Source of the DNA: Betaproteobacteria bacterium
GTDB lineage: Bacteria; Pseudomonadota; Gammaproteobacteria; Burkholderiales; Burkholderiaceae_D
Direction of reading: 5' to 3'
Assembly (NCBI GenBank): GCA_025362735.1
Contig: JANYFL010000049.1
Location: forward strand, 1 to 50,381
Length of the DNA: 50,381 nt
Positions 43,085 to 50,381 of this stretch are shown one piece after another; positions within the stretch are counted from its first letter, which is position 1; each line of letters opens with the position of its first letter. The position numbers were made by a program, and so were the translations under genes. The notes below the pieces were generated by a model that was not told the origin of the DNA, ran no database searches, and was given only the letters and a program-made list of their open reading frames with translations.

Positions 43085-43145
43085 GACGCAGAGACGCAGA
43101 GAAAGTCAAAAGAAAACCTCTGTTTTTTCTCTGCGCCTCTGCGTC
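43085..43145. repeat. Long hairpin repeat between alaC and hom
   Basis: The left arm GACGCAGAGACGCAGAGAAA (43085-43104) and right arm (43126-43145) pair over 20 bases with one G-T mismatch and a 21-base loop. From memory, the CTCTGCGTCTCTGCG motif recurs as an intergenic hairpin in many bacterial genomes. It may act as a REP-like element or attenuate read-through into hom. Confidence 0.85.
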
Positions 43146-43185
43146 CAGATGTTGAATTTCAAAAAATCACCAACGATCTTTAATC

Positions 43186-44496
43186 ATGAAACCCATCAAA
43201 GTAGGTCTACTCGGTATCGGTACAGTGGGCAGCGGCACCTTCAAGGTCTTGCAGCGCAATCAAAGTGAAATTACCCGGCGTGCTGGACGCGGGATCGAGA
43301 TTGCGATGGTGGCTGACCTGGATGTCGAGCGTGCCAGGTTGCTGACGGGTGGTGCCTGCAAAATCGTCAACGATGCCAACCTGGTCGTCACTGATCCGGA
43401 AATCGATATCGTCGTCGAACTGATTGGTGGCACTGGTATTGCGAAAGAATTAGTACTCAAGGCGATTGCCAATGGCAAGCATGTCGTGACCGCCAACAAG
43501 GCTTTGCTGGCGAAATTCGGCAACGAGATTTTTGCGGCGGCTCAAGCACAAGGCGTGATGGTCGCATTCGAGGCAGCGGTGGCTGGGGGTATCCCCATCA
43601 TCAAGGCGCTGCGCGAGGGTTTGACCGCCAATCGCATCGAATGGATTGCCGGCATCATCAATGGCACGAGCAATTTCATTCTTTCCGAGATGCGCAGCAA
43701 GGGCTTGGCCTTTGACACGGTGCTGGCTGAAGCGCAAAAACTGGGCTATGCAGAAGCCGATCCAACTTTCGACATTGAAGGCAATGACGCTGCACACAAG
43801 CTCACGATCATGAGCGCAATTGCATTCGGCATTCCGATGCAATTCGAGAAGGCTTATCTTGAAGGGATCACCAAGCTGACCGCGATTGACATCCAGTATG
43901 CCGAGCAATTGGGTTATCGCATCAAGCTACTGGGCATCACCCGTCGCACGGAGCAGGGCATTGAGTTGCGCGTCCATCCAACACTGATTCCAGCCAAGCG
44001 TTTGATCGCCAACGTTGAGGGTGTAATGAACGCGGTGCTGGTCAAGGGCGATGCCGTTGGCGCCACGCTCTACTATGGCGCGGGTGCGGGTTCCGAGCCG
44101 ACCGCGTCTGCGGTTGTGGCCGATCTGGTCGATGTGACGCGTCTGCATACGGCTGACCCGGAACATCGCGTGCCGCATCTGGCCTTCCAGCCCGGTTCGC
44201 TTGCAGACACGCCGATTCTGCCGATCAGTGAGGTCGTCACCGCTTACTACTTGCGTCTGCGCGTGGCGGATCAACCCGGCGTGTTGGCTGACATCACACG
44301 TATTCTTGCCGATGCTAGCATTTCAATAGATGCATTTCTGCAGAAAGAACCGGCGGAAGGCGAGAAACAAACCGACATCATCATGTTGACCCATCTGACC
44401 GTTGAGAAACGCGTTGATGCGGCAATTGCGAAAATTGAGGCACTGTATACCGTCCTCTCGAAAGTGACGCGTATCCGCCTCGAAGAACTGAGTTGA
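43186..44496 (+). CDS. hom: Homoserine dehydrogenase
   Basis: A 436-residue monofunctional homoserine dehydrogenase of the threonine/methionine pathway. It has the NAD(P)-binding GLLGIGTVGSGTFKVLQ (about 8-24), the ANKALLAK motif (about 104-111), the GG-type IINGTSNFILSEM segment (about 159) with EADP nearby, and a C-terminal ACT domain (about 350-430; RVADQPGVLADITRILADASISIDAF) for feedback control by threonine. It lies one base before thrC. Confidence 0.95.
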   Translation: MKPIKVGLLGIGTVGSGTFKVLQRNQSEITRRAGRGIEIAMVADLDVERARLLTGGACKIVNDANLVVTDPEIDIVVELIGGTGIAKELVLKAIANGKHVVTANKALLAKFGNEIFAAAQAQGVMVAFEAAVAGGIPIIKALREGLTANRIEWIAGIINGTSNFILSEMRSKGLAFDTVLAEAQKLGYAEADPTFDIEGNDAAHKLTIMSAIAFGIPMQFEKAYLEGITKLTAIDIQYAEQLGYRIKLLGITRRTEQGIELRVHPTLIPAKRLIANVEGVMNAVLVKGDAVGATLYYGAGAGSEPTASAVVADLVDVTRLHTADPEHRVPHLAFQPGSLADTPILPISEVVTAYYLRLRVADQPGVLADITRILADASISIDAFLQKEPAEGEKQTDIIMLTHLTVEKRVDAAIAKIEALYTVLSKVTRIRLEELS

Positions 44497-44497
44497 G

Positions 44498-45925
44498 ATG
44501 AACTACATTTCCACACGGGGCGGCGCATTCAAGCCGGACGGCCCCGCCAAATTCTGCGATATTCTTCTCGAAGGCCTTGCGCTGGATGGTGGTTTGGCGA
44601 TGCCGGAAATTTATCCGCGTGTCATGCCGCATGAGCTTGAAGCCTGGCGTTTCCTGTCCTATCCGGAACTCGCCAATGAGGTGATGCGCAAGTTCATCGA
44701 TGACATTTCTGCGATCGAATTGCGCGGGTTGCTGATGCGGACTTACACGCCCAAGATATTCGGCTCGCAAGAAATTACTCCGCTGAAAACCCTCGAACCC
44801 GGCCTGCATTTGCTGGGCTTATCAAATGGTCCCACGCTGGCGTTCAAAGATGTGGCGATGCAGTTTCTGGGGAATGTCTTCGAGTATGTGCTGGCCAAGG
44901 AAGGCCGTGAGCTCAACATTCTGGGGGCGACCTCCGGTGATACGGGCAGTGCGGCCGAATATGCGATGCGCGGCAAGCGTGGCATCCGCGTGTTCATGCT
45001 GTCGCCGCACAAAAAAATGAGTCCGTTCCAGACGGCACAAATGTTCAGCTTGCAGGACCCGAATATTTTTAATATTGCGGTCGAAGGCGTATTCGACGAC
45101 GCACAGGATATCGTCAAAGCCGTCAGCAATGACACCGTCTTCAAGGCACGTCACCGCATTGGTACCGTGAACTCGATCAACTGGGCACGCGTACTGGCCC
45201 AAGTGGTCTATTACTTTAAAGGCTACTTCGCAGCGACCACGTCTAACGAACAAACCGTTTCCTTCGCGGTGCCCTCGGGTAACTTTGGCAATATTTGCGC
45301 GGGCCATATTGCGCGCATGATGGGGCTGCCGATTCATAAGCTCGTGTGTGCGACCAACGAGAATGATGTGCTCGACGAATTTTTCCGCACCGGCGTTTAT
45401 CGTGTGCGTAAATCAGCCGAAACACAGCAGACCTCAAGCCCGTCGATGGATATCAGCAAGGCATCCAACTTTGAACGCTTTGTATTCGATTTGTTTGATC
45501 GTGATCCAGCGAGAGTACGTGCGCTGTGGCAGCAGGTGGATCGTGAAGGTGGATTCGATTTGTCAGGCACACCGCAATTCGAGGCAATTTCCAAACGTTT
45601 CGGTTTTGTGTCGGGGCGCAGCACTCACTTTGATCGGATTCAAACCATCCGTCATACCGACGAGGAATATGATCTTGTCATTGACACACACACAGCCGAT
45701 GGCCTGAAAGTGGCGCGTCAGCATTTAGAGCCGGGTGTGCCGATGGTCGTGTTGGAAACGGCGCAGCCAGCAAAATTTTCCGAAACCATTGTCGAAGCAC
45801 TCGGTCGTGAGCCATTGCGTCCAGCACATTTTGCCAACATTGAAGCGCTGCCGCAGCGCTTTGAGGTGATGTCACCGAATGCGGATCAGATTAAAAACTT
45901 TATTGCGCGGCACACCGGCTTGTAA
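44498..45925 (+). CDS. thrC: Threonine synthase
   Basis: A 475-residue PLP enzyme of the type II threonine synthase group that converts phosphohomoserine to threonine. Features: MNYISTRGGAFKPDGPAKFCD at the start, the PLP lysine in GPTLAFKDVAMQFLGN (about 114), GATSGDTGSAAEYAMRGKRG (about 142) and VPSGNFGNICAGHIA (about 257). It starts one base after hom and is co-transcribed. It converges with the MFS gene 7 bases away. Confidence 0.95.
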   Translation: MNYISTRGGAFKPDGPAKFCDILLEGLALDGGLAMPEIYPRVMPHELEAWRFLSYPELANEVMRKFIDDISAIELRGLLMRTYTPKIFGSQEITPLKTLEPGLHLLGLSNGPTLAFKDVAMQFLGNVFEYVLAKEGRELNILGATSGDTGSAAEYAMRGKRGIRVFMLSPHKKMSPFQTAQMFSLQDPNIFNIAVEGVFDDAQDIVKAVSNDTVFKARHRIGTVNSINWARVLAQVVYYFKGYFAATTSNEQTVSFAVPSGNFGNICAGHIARMMGLPIHKLVCATNENDVLDEFFRTGVYRVRKSAETQQTSSPSMDISKASNFERFVFDLFDRDPARVRALWQQVDREGGFDLSGTPQFEAISKRFGFVSGRSTHFDRIQTIRHTDEEYDLVIDTHTADGLKVARQHLEPGVPMVVLETAQPAKFSETIVEALGREPLRPAHFANIEALPQRFEVMSPNADQIKNFIARHTGL

Positions 45926-45932
45926 CTCAGCC

Positions 45933-47297
45933 CTACCTCCCCGCATTTGCAGGGATATGACGTTTGATCAGTGCTAACGACAACAGACTGATTAGCAGGC
46001 ATGCGGCGACAAGACCGAAGTAACTACTGCTGCCGCCAAGTCCAATGACATAAGACCCCACGAACGAACTCAATACGCCGCCAATACGGCCTATGGCCAG
46101 CGCAGACCCGGTACCGGTGGCACGGATATGGCTGACATAAATTTGCGCTGCCAAGGCATATGAACTGGTCTGCAGGGCATTCATGAATAGGCCCAACAAG
46201 CCGATTGAGGTGAGCAGCGGAGTTCCGAGAAACGGCATGGCAGCAATGAGTGGTTGTGTATGGGTGGGATCAAGCGGCACCTGGCTTAGATAGAGGGCAG
46301 TCAAGACGGAACCTGAAACCAAACCCAGCATCACCAGCCGTGAACCCATACGGCCGATCAATAATGCGCCAATGACTGAACCAAAAATGCCGCCGAAGTT
46401 GTAATAGGTAATGCCGGAACTGGCGACTGCAATGTTGAACTGCAGTCCACTCAACAAGGCCGGCAGCCAATTCAGCATGACATAGGTCGCACCCAGGGTT
46501 GTGAAAAAAACAAGCCAGAGGCAGACAGTGTCGCTCCAGTAAATGGGTGAGAACAGGGCGCCGAATTGCGAACGACTTTCGTCACGTTCCGTCAGATCAA
46601 CCAGTTCAGCATCTGCAACTGGCTTGTCCATACGGACAAATAGTTTAGCCAGCTCTGGTCGTCGCTCTGGAAAACGTACCAGATAGCGTGGTGATTCCGG
46701 CAGTACCACAATCAGAATCAGGCCGACCACGGCAGGCAGTACGCCGCAGACGATATACAGCGTATGCCAGCTGCCCGACGTCGGCAAAATGTATGACGCC
46801 AACTGACCGGCAACAACACCACCTACCGGAATGTAAACGATGGTCAGAATCACGCTCAGCGCCCGATTTTTCAGTGGCGTGAATTCTGCAATGAGCGCAG
46901 TCACGTTCGGCATCGCGCTGCCAAGTCCAATTCCAGTAGCGAGCCGCAACCAGGTGAGCGATTCGATATTCGTCACGAATGCACTCAGTATGGTCAGGAT
47001 GCTGAACACAAACACCGATCCGATCAATGTGGGACGTCGACCAATCCGGTCTCCAAGAAAACCACCTACGATGGCGCCGATGGCCATGCCAGCGAGTCCT
47101 ATTGCCGCGATGAGTGAAAAGGCACTGCGGGGCAGATTCCATTCTTTCATCAATGCCGGAATGGCCACACCCATCACCTGGATGTCCAGTCCGTCAAAAA
47201 TGACAATCAGTGCACAAAAGGCCAATACGACTTTTTGATAACCACTCCAGCTACCCTTGTCCAGCAAGGGGGCAATGTCCACTCTATTTGCTTGCAC
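45933..47297 (-). CDS. MFS transporter, aromatic acid:H+ symporter-like
   Basis: A 454-residue major facilitator with 12 helices. The first helix has FCALIVIFDGLDIQVMGVAIPALMKEW, the D-G-D-Q pattern of the AAHS (PcaK/BenK-like) family, and the loop FLGDRIGRRPTLIG follows helix 2. The central loop is charged (RPELAKLFVRMDK..TERDESRS). Substrates are probably aromatic or short organic acids. It is divergent from the sigma-54 activator gene, which may control it. Confidence 0.9.
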   Translation of the reverse strand: MQANRVDIAPLLDKGSWSGYQKVVLAFCALIVIFDGLDIQVMGVAIPALMKEWNLPRSAFSLIAAIGLAGMAIGAIVGGFLGDRIGRRPTLIGSVFVFSILTILSAFVTNIESLTWLRLATGIGLGSAMPNVTALIAEFTPLKNRALSVILTIVYIPVGGVVAGQLASYILPTSGSWHTLYIVCGVLPAVVGLILIVVLPESPRYLVRFPERRPELAKLFVRMDKPVADAELVDLTERDESRSQFGALFSPIYWSDTVCLWLVFFTTLGATYVMLNWLPALLSGLQFNIAVASSGITYYNFGGIFGSVIGALLIGRMGSRLVMLGLVSGSVLTALYLSQVPLDPTHTQPLIAAMPFLGTPLLTSIGLLGLFMNALQTSSYALAAQIYVSHIRATGTGSALAIGRIGGVLSSFVGSYVIGLGGSSSYFGLVAACLLISLLSLALIKRHIPANAGR

Positions 47298-47577
47298 GTA
47301 ATCTCCTCTGGAAATCCTTCGAATTGTTCTTATACGATCTGATTTTCATAGTGCAGTATAAAGAATCACTACTTTGCTTGGCAGAACAAGTTTTAAATAT
47401 TGATTTCTGCGGCTAGCAATCCATAAATTCACCAGATTCCGATCAATACTGGATCAAACATTTGAGCGGCCGGTGTTTCTATATAGCCAATCTGCATTAG
47501 TTTTAATTTAAAAATGATTTTGATTTATATGAAATTGTGACTAGCATCTGGCCTTTAGTGAACTGGTTCCAATCGCT
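47298..47577. promoter_or_regulatory. AT-rich divergent region before MFS and sigma-54 activator genes
   Basis: This 280-bp gap is AT-rich (for example TTTTAATTTAAAAATGATTTTGATTTATATG at about 47500-47530, written here as a description of a run, not as a motif). It must hold promoters for both divergent genes. I see no clear inverted repeat or consensus pair that I would assign. Confidence 0.4.
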
Positions 47578-48687
47578 GTGAGCAAGCTTCTTACTCTTCC
47601 CCATACTGACGCAGGCGTACTGTCTATCCGTGCCAAGGCGCTGGTTTTTGACGATGCACGCTCGGCTGAACTTTTAGTACGCGCTGAGCAGATTGCCGCC
47701 AGCGATGCGACTGTGCTGATTATCGGCGAGACCGGTACTGGCAAGGAATTACTCGCGCGCCATGTGCACAACAACAGCGGCCGCAGTGGGCCGTTCATTG
47801 CTGTGAATTGCGGTGCGTTCAGCGAGTCACTGGTCGATGCTGAGTTGTTTGGTCACGAGTCCGGCGCATTTACCGGAGCAGCGCAAGCGCGTCAGGGATG
47901 GTTCGAAGCGGCCAATGGAGGAACGCTATTCCTCGATGAAATTGGCGATCTGCCTCTGGCCATGCAAGTCAAACTGCTGCGTGTTTTACAAGAACGCCAA
48001 GTGGTGCGGCTGGGTTCGCGCAAACCCATCTCACTGGATGTGCGTCTGATCGCTGCCACAAACGTCGATTTGCACGAAGCTGTTCGTTCGGGGCACTTTC
48101 GCTCAGATCTTTACTATCGCCTGGGTGTGGCCACTCTCGTTCTGCCGCCCCTATGCCAGCGTCCAGGCGACATCCTGCCTCTCGCACGCCATTTCATCGA
48201 TGTGTATGCAAAACGTCTAGGCCTAGGCTATCTCAAGCTCACACGCGAAGCCGAACAGGCTCTGCTGCAATACGATTGGCCGGGGAATATTCGCGAACTG
48301 GAAAACGTCATTCATTACGGTGTGATCGTGTCCAAAGGCGGATTGATTCATGCCGAAGATTTGCATCTCGGAAATCGAGCAGGCCGGGTTGGGGCAATCT
48401 CATCCAACCCTGTCGTCAAGCACGAACTGGTTCCGCCTGCCAATGCATCGTTGGAAATCGAAGTCAGCGAGTTGTTGAGTCGCTGGCTCGACCACGATGA
48501 GCCCAGTCTATTCGAACGCTTCGAGGCAGCCCTGATCAAGTCCGCCTATGCGGCTTGTCGCGAGAATCAGGTTCAGACGGCCCGGGCGCTTGGCATCTCC
48601 CGTAACGTGTTGCGTACACATCTCAAACACCATGGCCTGCTGGATGCGGGTGGCAAAGACCAAGCCTTATCCAACTCAATCCTATGA
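47578..48687 (+). CDS. Sigma-54-dependent activator without sensor domain (SfnR-like)
   Basis: A 369-residue enhancer-binding protein consisting of an AAA+ domain and a C-terminal Fis-type helix-turn-helix, without a receiver, PAS or GAF domain. It shows Walker A GETGTGKE (50-57), the sigma-54 contact loop GAFTGA (96-101), Walker B TLFLDE (116-121) and a C-terminal [21 protein letters not shown]. This short layout resembles SfnR, which activates sulfur-source genes under sulfate starvation in Pseudomonas. The next gene is a sulfate-binding protein, preceded by a sigma-54-like promoter, which supports such a role. The GTG 47578 start is the only one giving a plausible length. Confidence 0.9.
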   Translation: MSKLLTLPHTDAGVLSIRAKALVFDDARSAELLVRAEQIAASDATVLIIGETGTGKELLARHVHNNSGRSGPFIAVNCGAFSESLVDAELFGHESGAFTGAAQARQGWFEAANGGTLFLDEIGDLPLAMQVKLLRVLQERQVVRLGSRKPISLDVRLIAATNVDLHEAVRSGHFRSDLYYRLGVATLVLPPLCQRPGDILPLARHFIDVYAKRLGLGYLKLTREAEQALLQYDWPGNIRELENVIHYGVIVSKGGLIHAEDLHLGNRAGRVGAISSNPVVKHELVPPANASLEIEVSELLSRWLDHDEPSLFERFEAALIKSAYAACRENQVQTARALGISRNVLRTHLKHHGLLDAGGKDQALSNSIL

Positions 48688-48716
48688 TCTGAACAGATTC
48701 AGATTTTTATGAATTC

Positions 48717-48743
48717 AAAACGCGCACTGAGGTGCGCGTTTTT
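48717..48743 (+). terminator. Intrinsic terminator after the sigma-54 activator gene
   Basis: AAAACGCGCAC (48717-48727) pairs perfectly with GTGCGCGTTTT (48732-48742) around the loop TGAG, followed by further T (TTTGTTTTT). It is a classical Rho-independent terminator 30 bases after the stop. Confidence 0.92.
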
Positions 48744-48898
48744 GTTTTTAAGCTGCAATCTAAAGATTTCGTAGGGTGTTTTGTTTTAAACAATTAATTG
48801 TTGATGAATCAACAGTCATTGGTGCTAATCCAGCAAATTTGTCTTGGGGTTATTGGCTTTATTTGATCAAGCTATTGATTGATATATGTTTTGTTGGT

Positions 48899-48914
48899 TG
48901 GCATGGTCGATGCA
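48899..48914 (+). promoter_or_regulatory. Candidate sigma-54 promoter of the sulfate-binding protein gene
   Basis: TGGCATGGTCGATGCA has the required GG-N10-GC spacing (GG 48900-48901, GC 48912-48913) and matches the TGGCAC-N5-TTGCA consensus well at the -24 side. It lies 44 bases before the ATG at 48958, directly after a sigma-54 activator gene. Confidence 0.6.
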
Positions 48915-48957
48915 CATTGTTGTGTTGCATAAACAATTTTTTATCAAAGGGAAAACC

Positions 48958-49989
48958 ATGCTGCATCGTAAATTAACAAAACTTTTGTCTTTATTCGCTT
49001 TGGCCACTACAGCAGTGCTGCCTATTGCTCACACGGTACAAGCTGCCGAAGTGACGTTGCTCAACGTCTCCTACGATCCCACGCGTGAGCTCTATCAGGA
49101 ATACAACGCTGCCTTTGCCAAGTACTGGAAAGCCAAGACCGGTGATGATGTGTCGGTCAAGCAATCGCACGGTGGTTCGGGCAAGCAGGCGCGTTCGGTC
49201 ATTGATGGACTGGACGCCGATGTTGTCACGCTGGCGCTGGCGGCTGACATTGACGCCATTGCCGACAACGCCAAACTGCTGCCGACAGACTGGCAAAAAC
49301 GTTTTCCGCTGAACAGCACGCCCTACACCTCGACCATTGTTTTTATCGTACGCAAGGGCAATCCCAAAGGCATCAAGGACTGGAATGACCTGATCCGGCC
49401 TGACGTATCTTCCATTGTTGCCAACCCCAAGACTTCGGGCGGTGCACGATGGGGTTATCTCGCAGCTTATGGCTATGCGTTGAAGAAATTCAACAATGAT
49501 GATGCCAAGGCCAGGGACTTCATTACTAAGGTCTACAAGAACGTACCGGTGCTGGACTCGGGCGCACGCGGCGCGACGGTAACGTTTGCGGAACGCGGTG
49601 TCGGCGACGTGCTGTTCTCGTGGGAAAACGAGGCAGGACTGGTGCTTTCCGAGTTTGGCAAGGACAAGTTTGATGTGATCTACCCATCGGTCAGCATCCT
49701 GGCTGAGCCGCCGGTGGCCGTGGTCGACAAGGTCATCGACAAGAAGGGCACGCGCAAGGTTGCTGAAGCCTATCTGCAATATCTGTATTCAGCCGAAGGC
49801 CAGGAAATCGCTGCGAAGAACTTCTATCGCCCAACGGATGCCAAGGTTGCTGCCAAGTACGCCAAGCAGTTCCCAAAGATCGCCTTGTTCAATATCAATG
49901 ATGAATTTGGCGGCTGGACCAAAGCGCAAAAGACTCACTTTGCAGACGGTGGTGTGTTTGATCAGATATACCAGCCGGGCGCCAAATAA
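48958..49989 (+). CDS. sbp: Periplasmic sulfate-binding protein
   Basis: A 343-residue sulfate/thiosulfate ABC-transporter binding protein. A signal peptide covers about residues 1-29 ([24 protein letters not shown]). The mature protein has [44 protein letters not shown], and [18 protein letters not shown], all of the Sbp/CysP type. ATG 48958 is used; the longer frame to 48886 would read through the promoter. No permease or ATPase genes are next to it in the window; a porin gene follows. Confidence 0.94.
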   Translation: MLHRKLTKLLSLFALATTAVLPIAHTVQAAEVTLLNVSYDPTRELYQEYNAAFAKYWKAKTGDDVSVKQSHGGSGKQARSVIDGLDADVVTLALAADIDAIADNAKLLPTDWQKRFPLNSTPYTSTIVFIVRKGNPKGIKDWNDLIRPDVSSIVANPKTSGGARWGYLAAYGYALKKFNNDDAKARDFITKVYKNVPVLDSGARGATVTFAERGVGDVLFSWENEAGLVLSEFGKDKFDVIYPSVSILAEPPVAVVDKVIDKKGTRKVAEAYLQYLYSAEGQEIAAKNFYRPTDAKVAAKYAKQFPKIALFNINDEFGGWTKAQKTHFADGGVFDQIYQPGAK

Positions 49990-50028
49990 AGCGTAGAGGA
50001 AAAAATTAGACGCTGGAATTAATGACAT

Positions 50029-50058
50029 CCCTATGGAATCCGTTGGGGTTCCGTAGGG
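50029..50058 (+). terminator. Hairpin after sbp
   Basis: CCCTATGGAATCC (50029-50041) pairs with GGGTTCCGTAGGG (50046-50058) around GTTG; two positions are G-U pairs in RNA. T-rich TTGGACTTTT follows. It lies 40 bases after sbp and separates it from the porin gene. Confidence 0.75.
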
Positions 50059-50093
50059 TTGGACTTTTCAATATTTAACAAACTGATATCAAT

Positions 50094-50381
50094 ATGAAAA
50101 ACAAGATTCTATTTATTGCTTTGGGTCTGGGGAGTATCGGAACGATGCAAGCGGCGTTATTTCCTTCTGTAGCCCAAGCGCAAAGCAACGTCACGTTATA
50201 TGGCGTAGCCGATATTGGTTTACAGGTTGCCAAAAGTCTGAATGGCAACGTCCTGCGCGAAACCAGCGGCATCCAGAATGGCAGCCGCTGGGGACTGCGC
50301 GGCAACGAAGATCTCGGCAATGGCCTGAAAGCTGAATTCGTCCTCGAAAGCAGCATCGGTGTCGATACCGGTACGGGTGGC
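50094..50381 (+). CDS. Gram-negative porin, 5' part
   Basis: The start of a porin gene cut by the right edge (96 codons visible). A signal peptide ends near SVAQAQ (about residue 31), and the mature part begins SNVTLYGVADIGLQVAKS and continues SRWGLRGNEDLGNGLKAEFVLESS, the standard opening strands of the trimeric porins of Burkholderiales. ATG 50094 has no strong Shine-Dalgarno. It would form a general or anion-selective pore in the outer membrane. Confidence 0.92.
   Translation, partial: MKNKILFIALGLGSIGTMQAALFPSVAQAQSNVTLYGVADIGLQVAKSLNGNVLRETSGIQNGSRWGLRGNEDLGNGLKAEFVLESSIGVDTGTGG

Overview
The window most likely comes from a Burkholderiales betaproteobacterium of moderate GC content. The alaC-hom-thrC block, the arn genes for aminoarabinose, the Burkholderia-type porin at the right edge and the RmuC/MobA/PhoH genes all fit this. 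An Oxalobacteraceae-like host is my guess only.

Positions 1-27918 form an accessory catabolic island. Region one (1-4217, plus strand) holds the end of an acyl-CoA synthetase gene, an EthD-like protein, an MmgE/PrpD protein and an alpha/beta hydrolase. A TetR repressor (4279-4923) is divergent from an operon of GST, a 2,4-diacetylphloroglucinol/phloretin hydrolase-like C-C hydrolase, an MFS transporter and a DoxX protein (5058-8311). A second plus-strand operon (10555-16977) encodes a TonB-dependent receptor, a carotenoid/lignostilbene-type oxygenase, a GlcG/HbpS-like protein, a D-2-hydroxyacid dehydrogenase-like protein and an M24-fold protein. The promoters of these two operons share one architecture: an upstream operator fixed at the same distance from the -35, a 17-bp spacer, and a second operator below the -10. 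One TetR regulon is therefore likely. The next block (17116-27918) has two LysR regulators, an FMN monooxygenase with a flavin reductase, a quinone oxidoreductase, an MFS transporter, a second TonB receptor, another GST and a lipoprotein-like alpha/beta hydrolase. Together these suggest outer-membrane uptake and breakdown of a plant-type polyphenol, such as a C-acylated phloroglucinol, dihydrochalcone or stilbenoid. The substrate is inference.

A complete IS1595-family element (8273-10263) sits inside the island. It has 26-bp imperfect terminal inverted repeats and an exact 8-bp target duplication (TTATTTTT). Besides the transposase it carries a small overlapping ORF and, on the opposite strand, a HEPN-like gene that looks frameshifted. 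It landed in the last codons of doxX and supplies a new C-terminus of the same length; the original doxX tail survives on the far side.

From 28027 the content is core-like: metC, rmuC, mobA, a PIN-PhoH ATPase, bcp, then a minus-strand operon for lipid A aminoarabinose modification (arnT-arnE-arnB-arnC, arnA split in two genes, a GNAT gene, arnD). The plus-strand alaC-hom-thrC block follows, with a long hairpin repeat between alaC and hom. The right end holds an aromatic-acid-type MFS transporter, a sigma-54 activator without a sensor domain, a sulfate-binding protein with a candidate sigma-54 promoter, and the start of a porin gene. No tRNA, rRNA or CRISPR array was seen.
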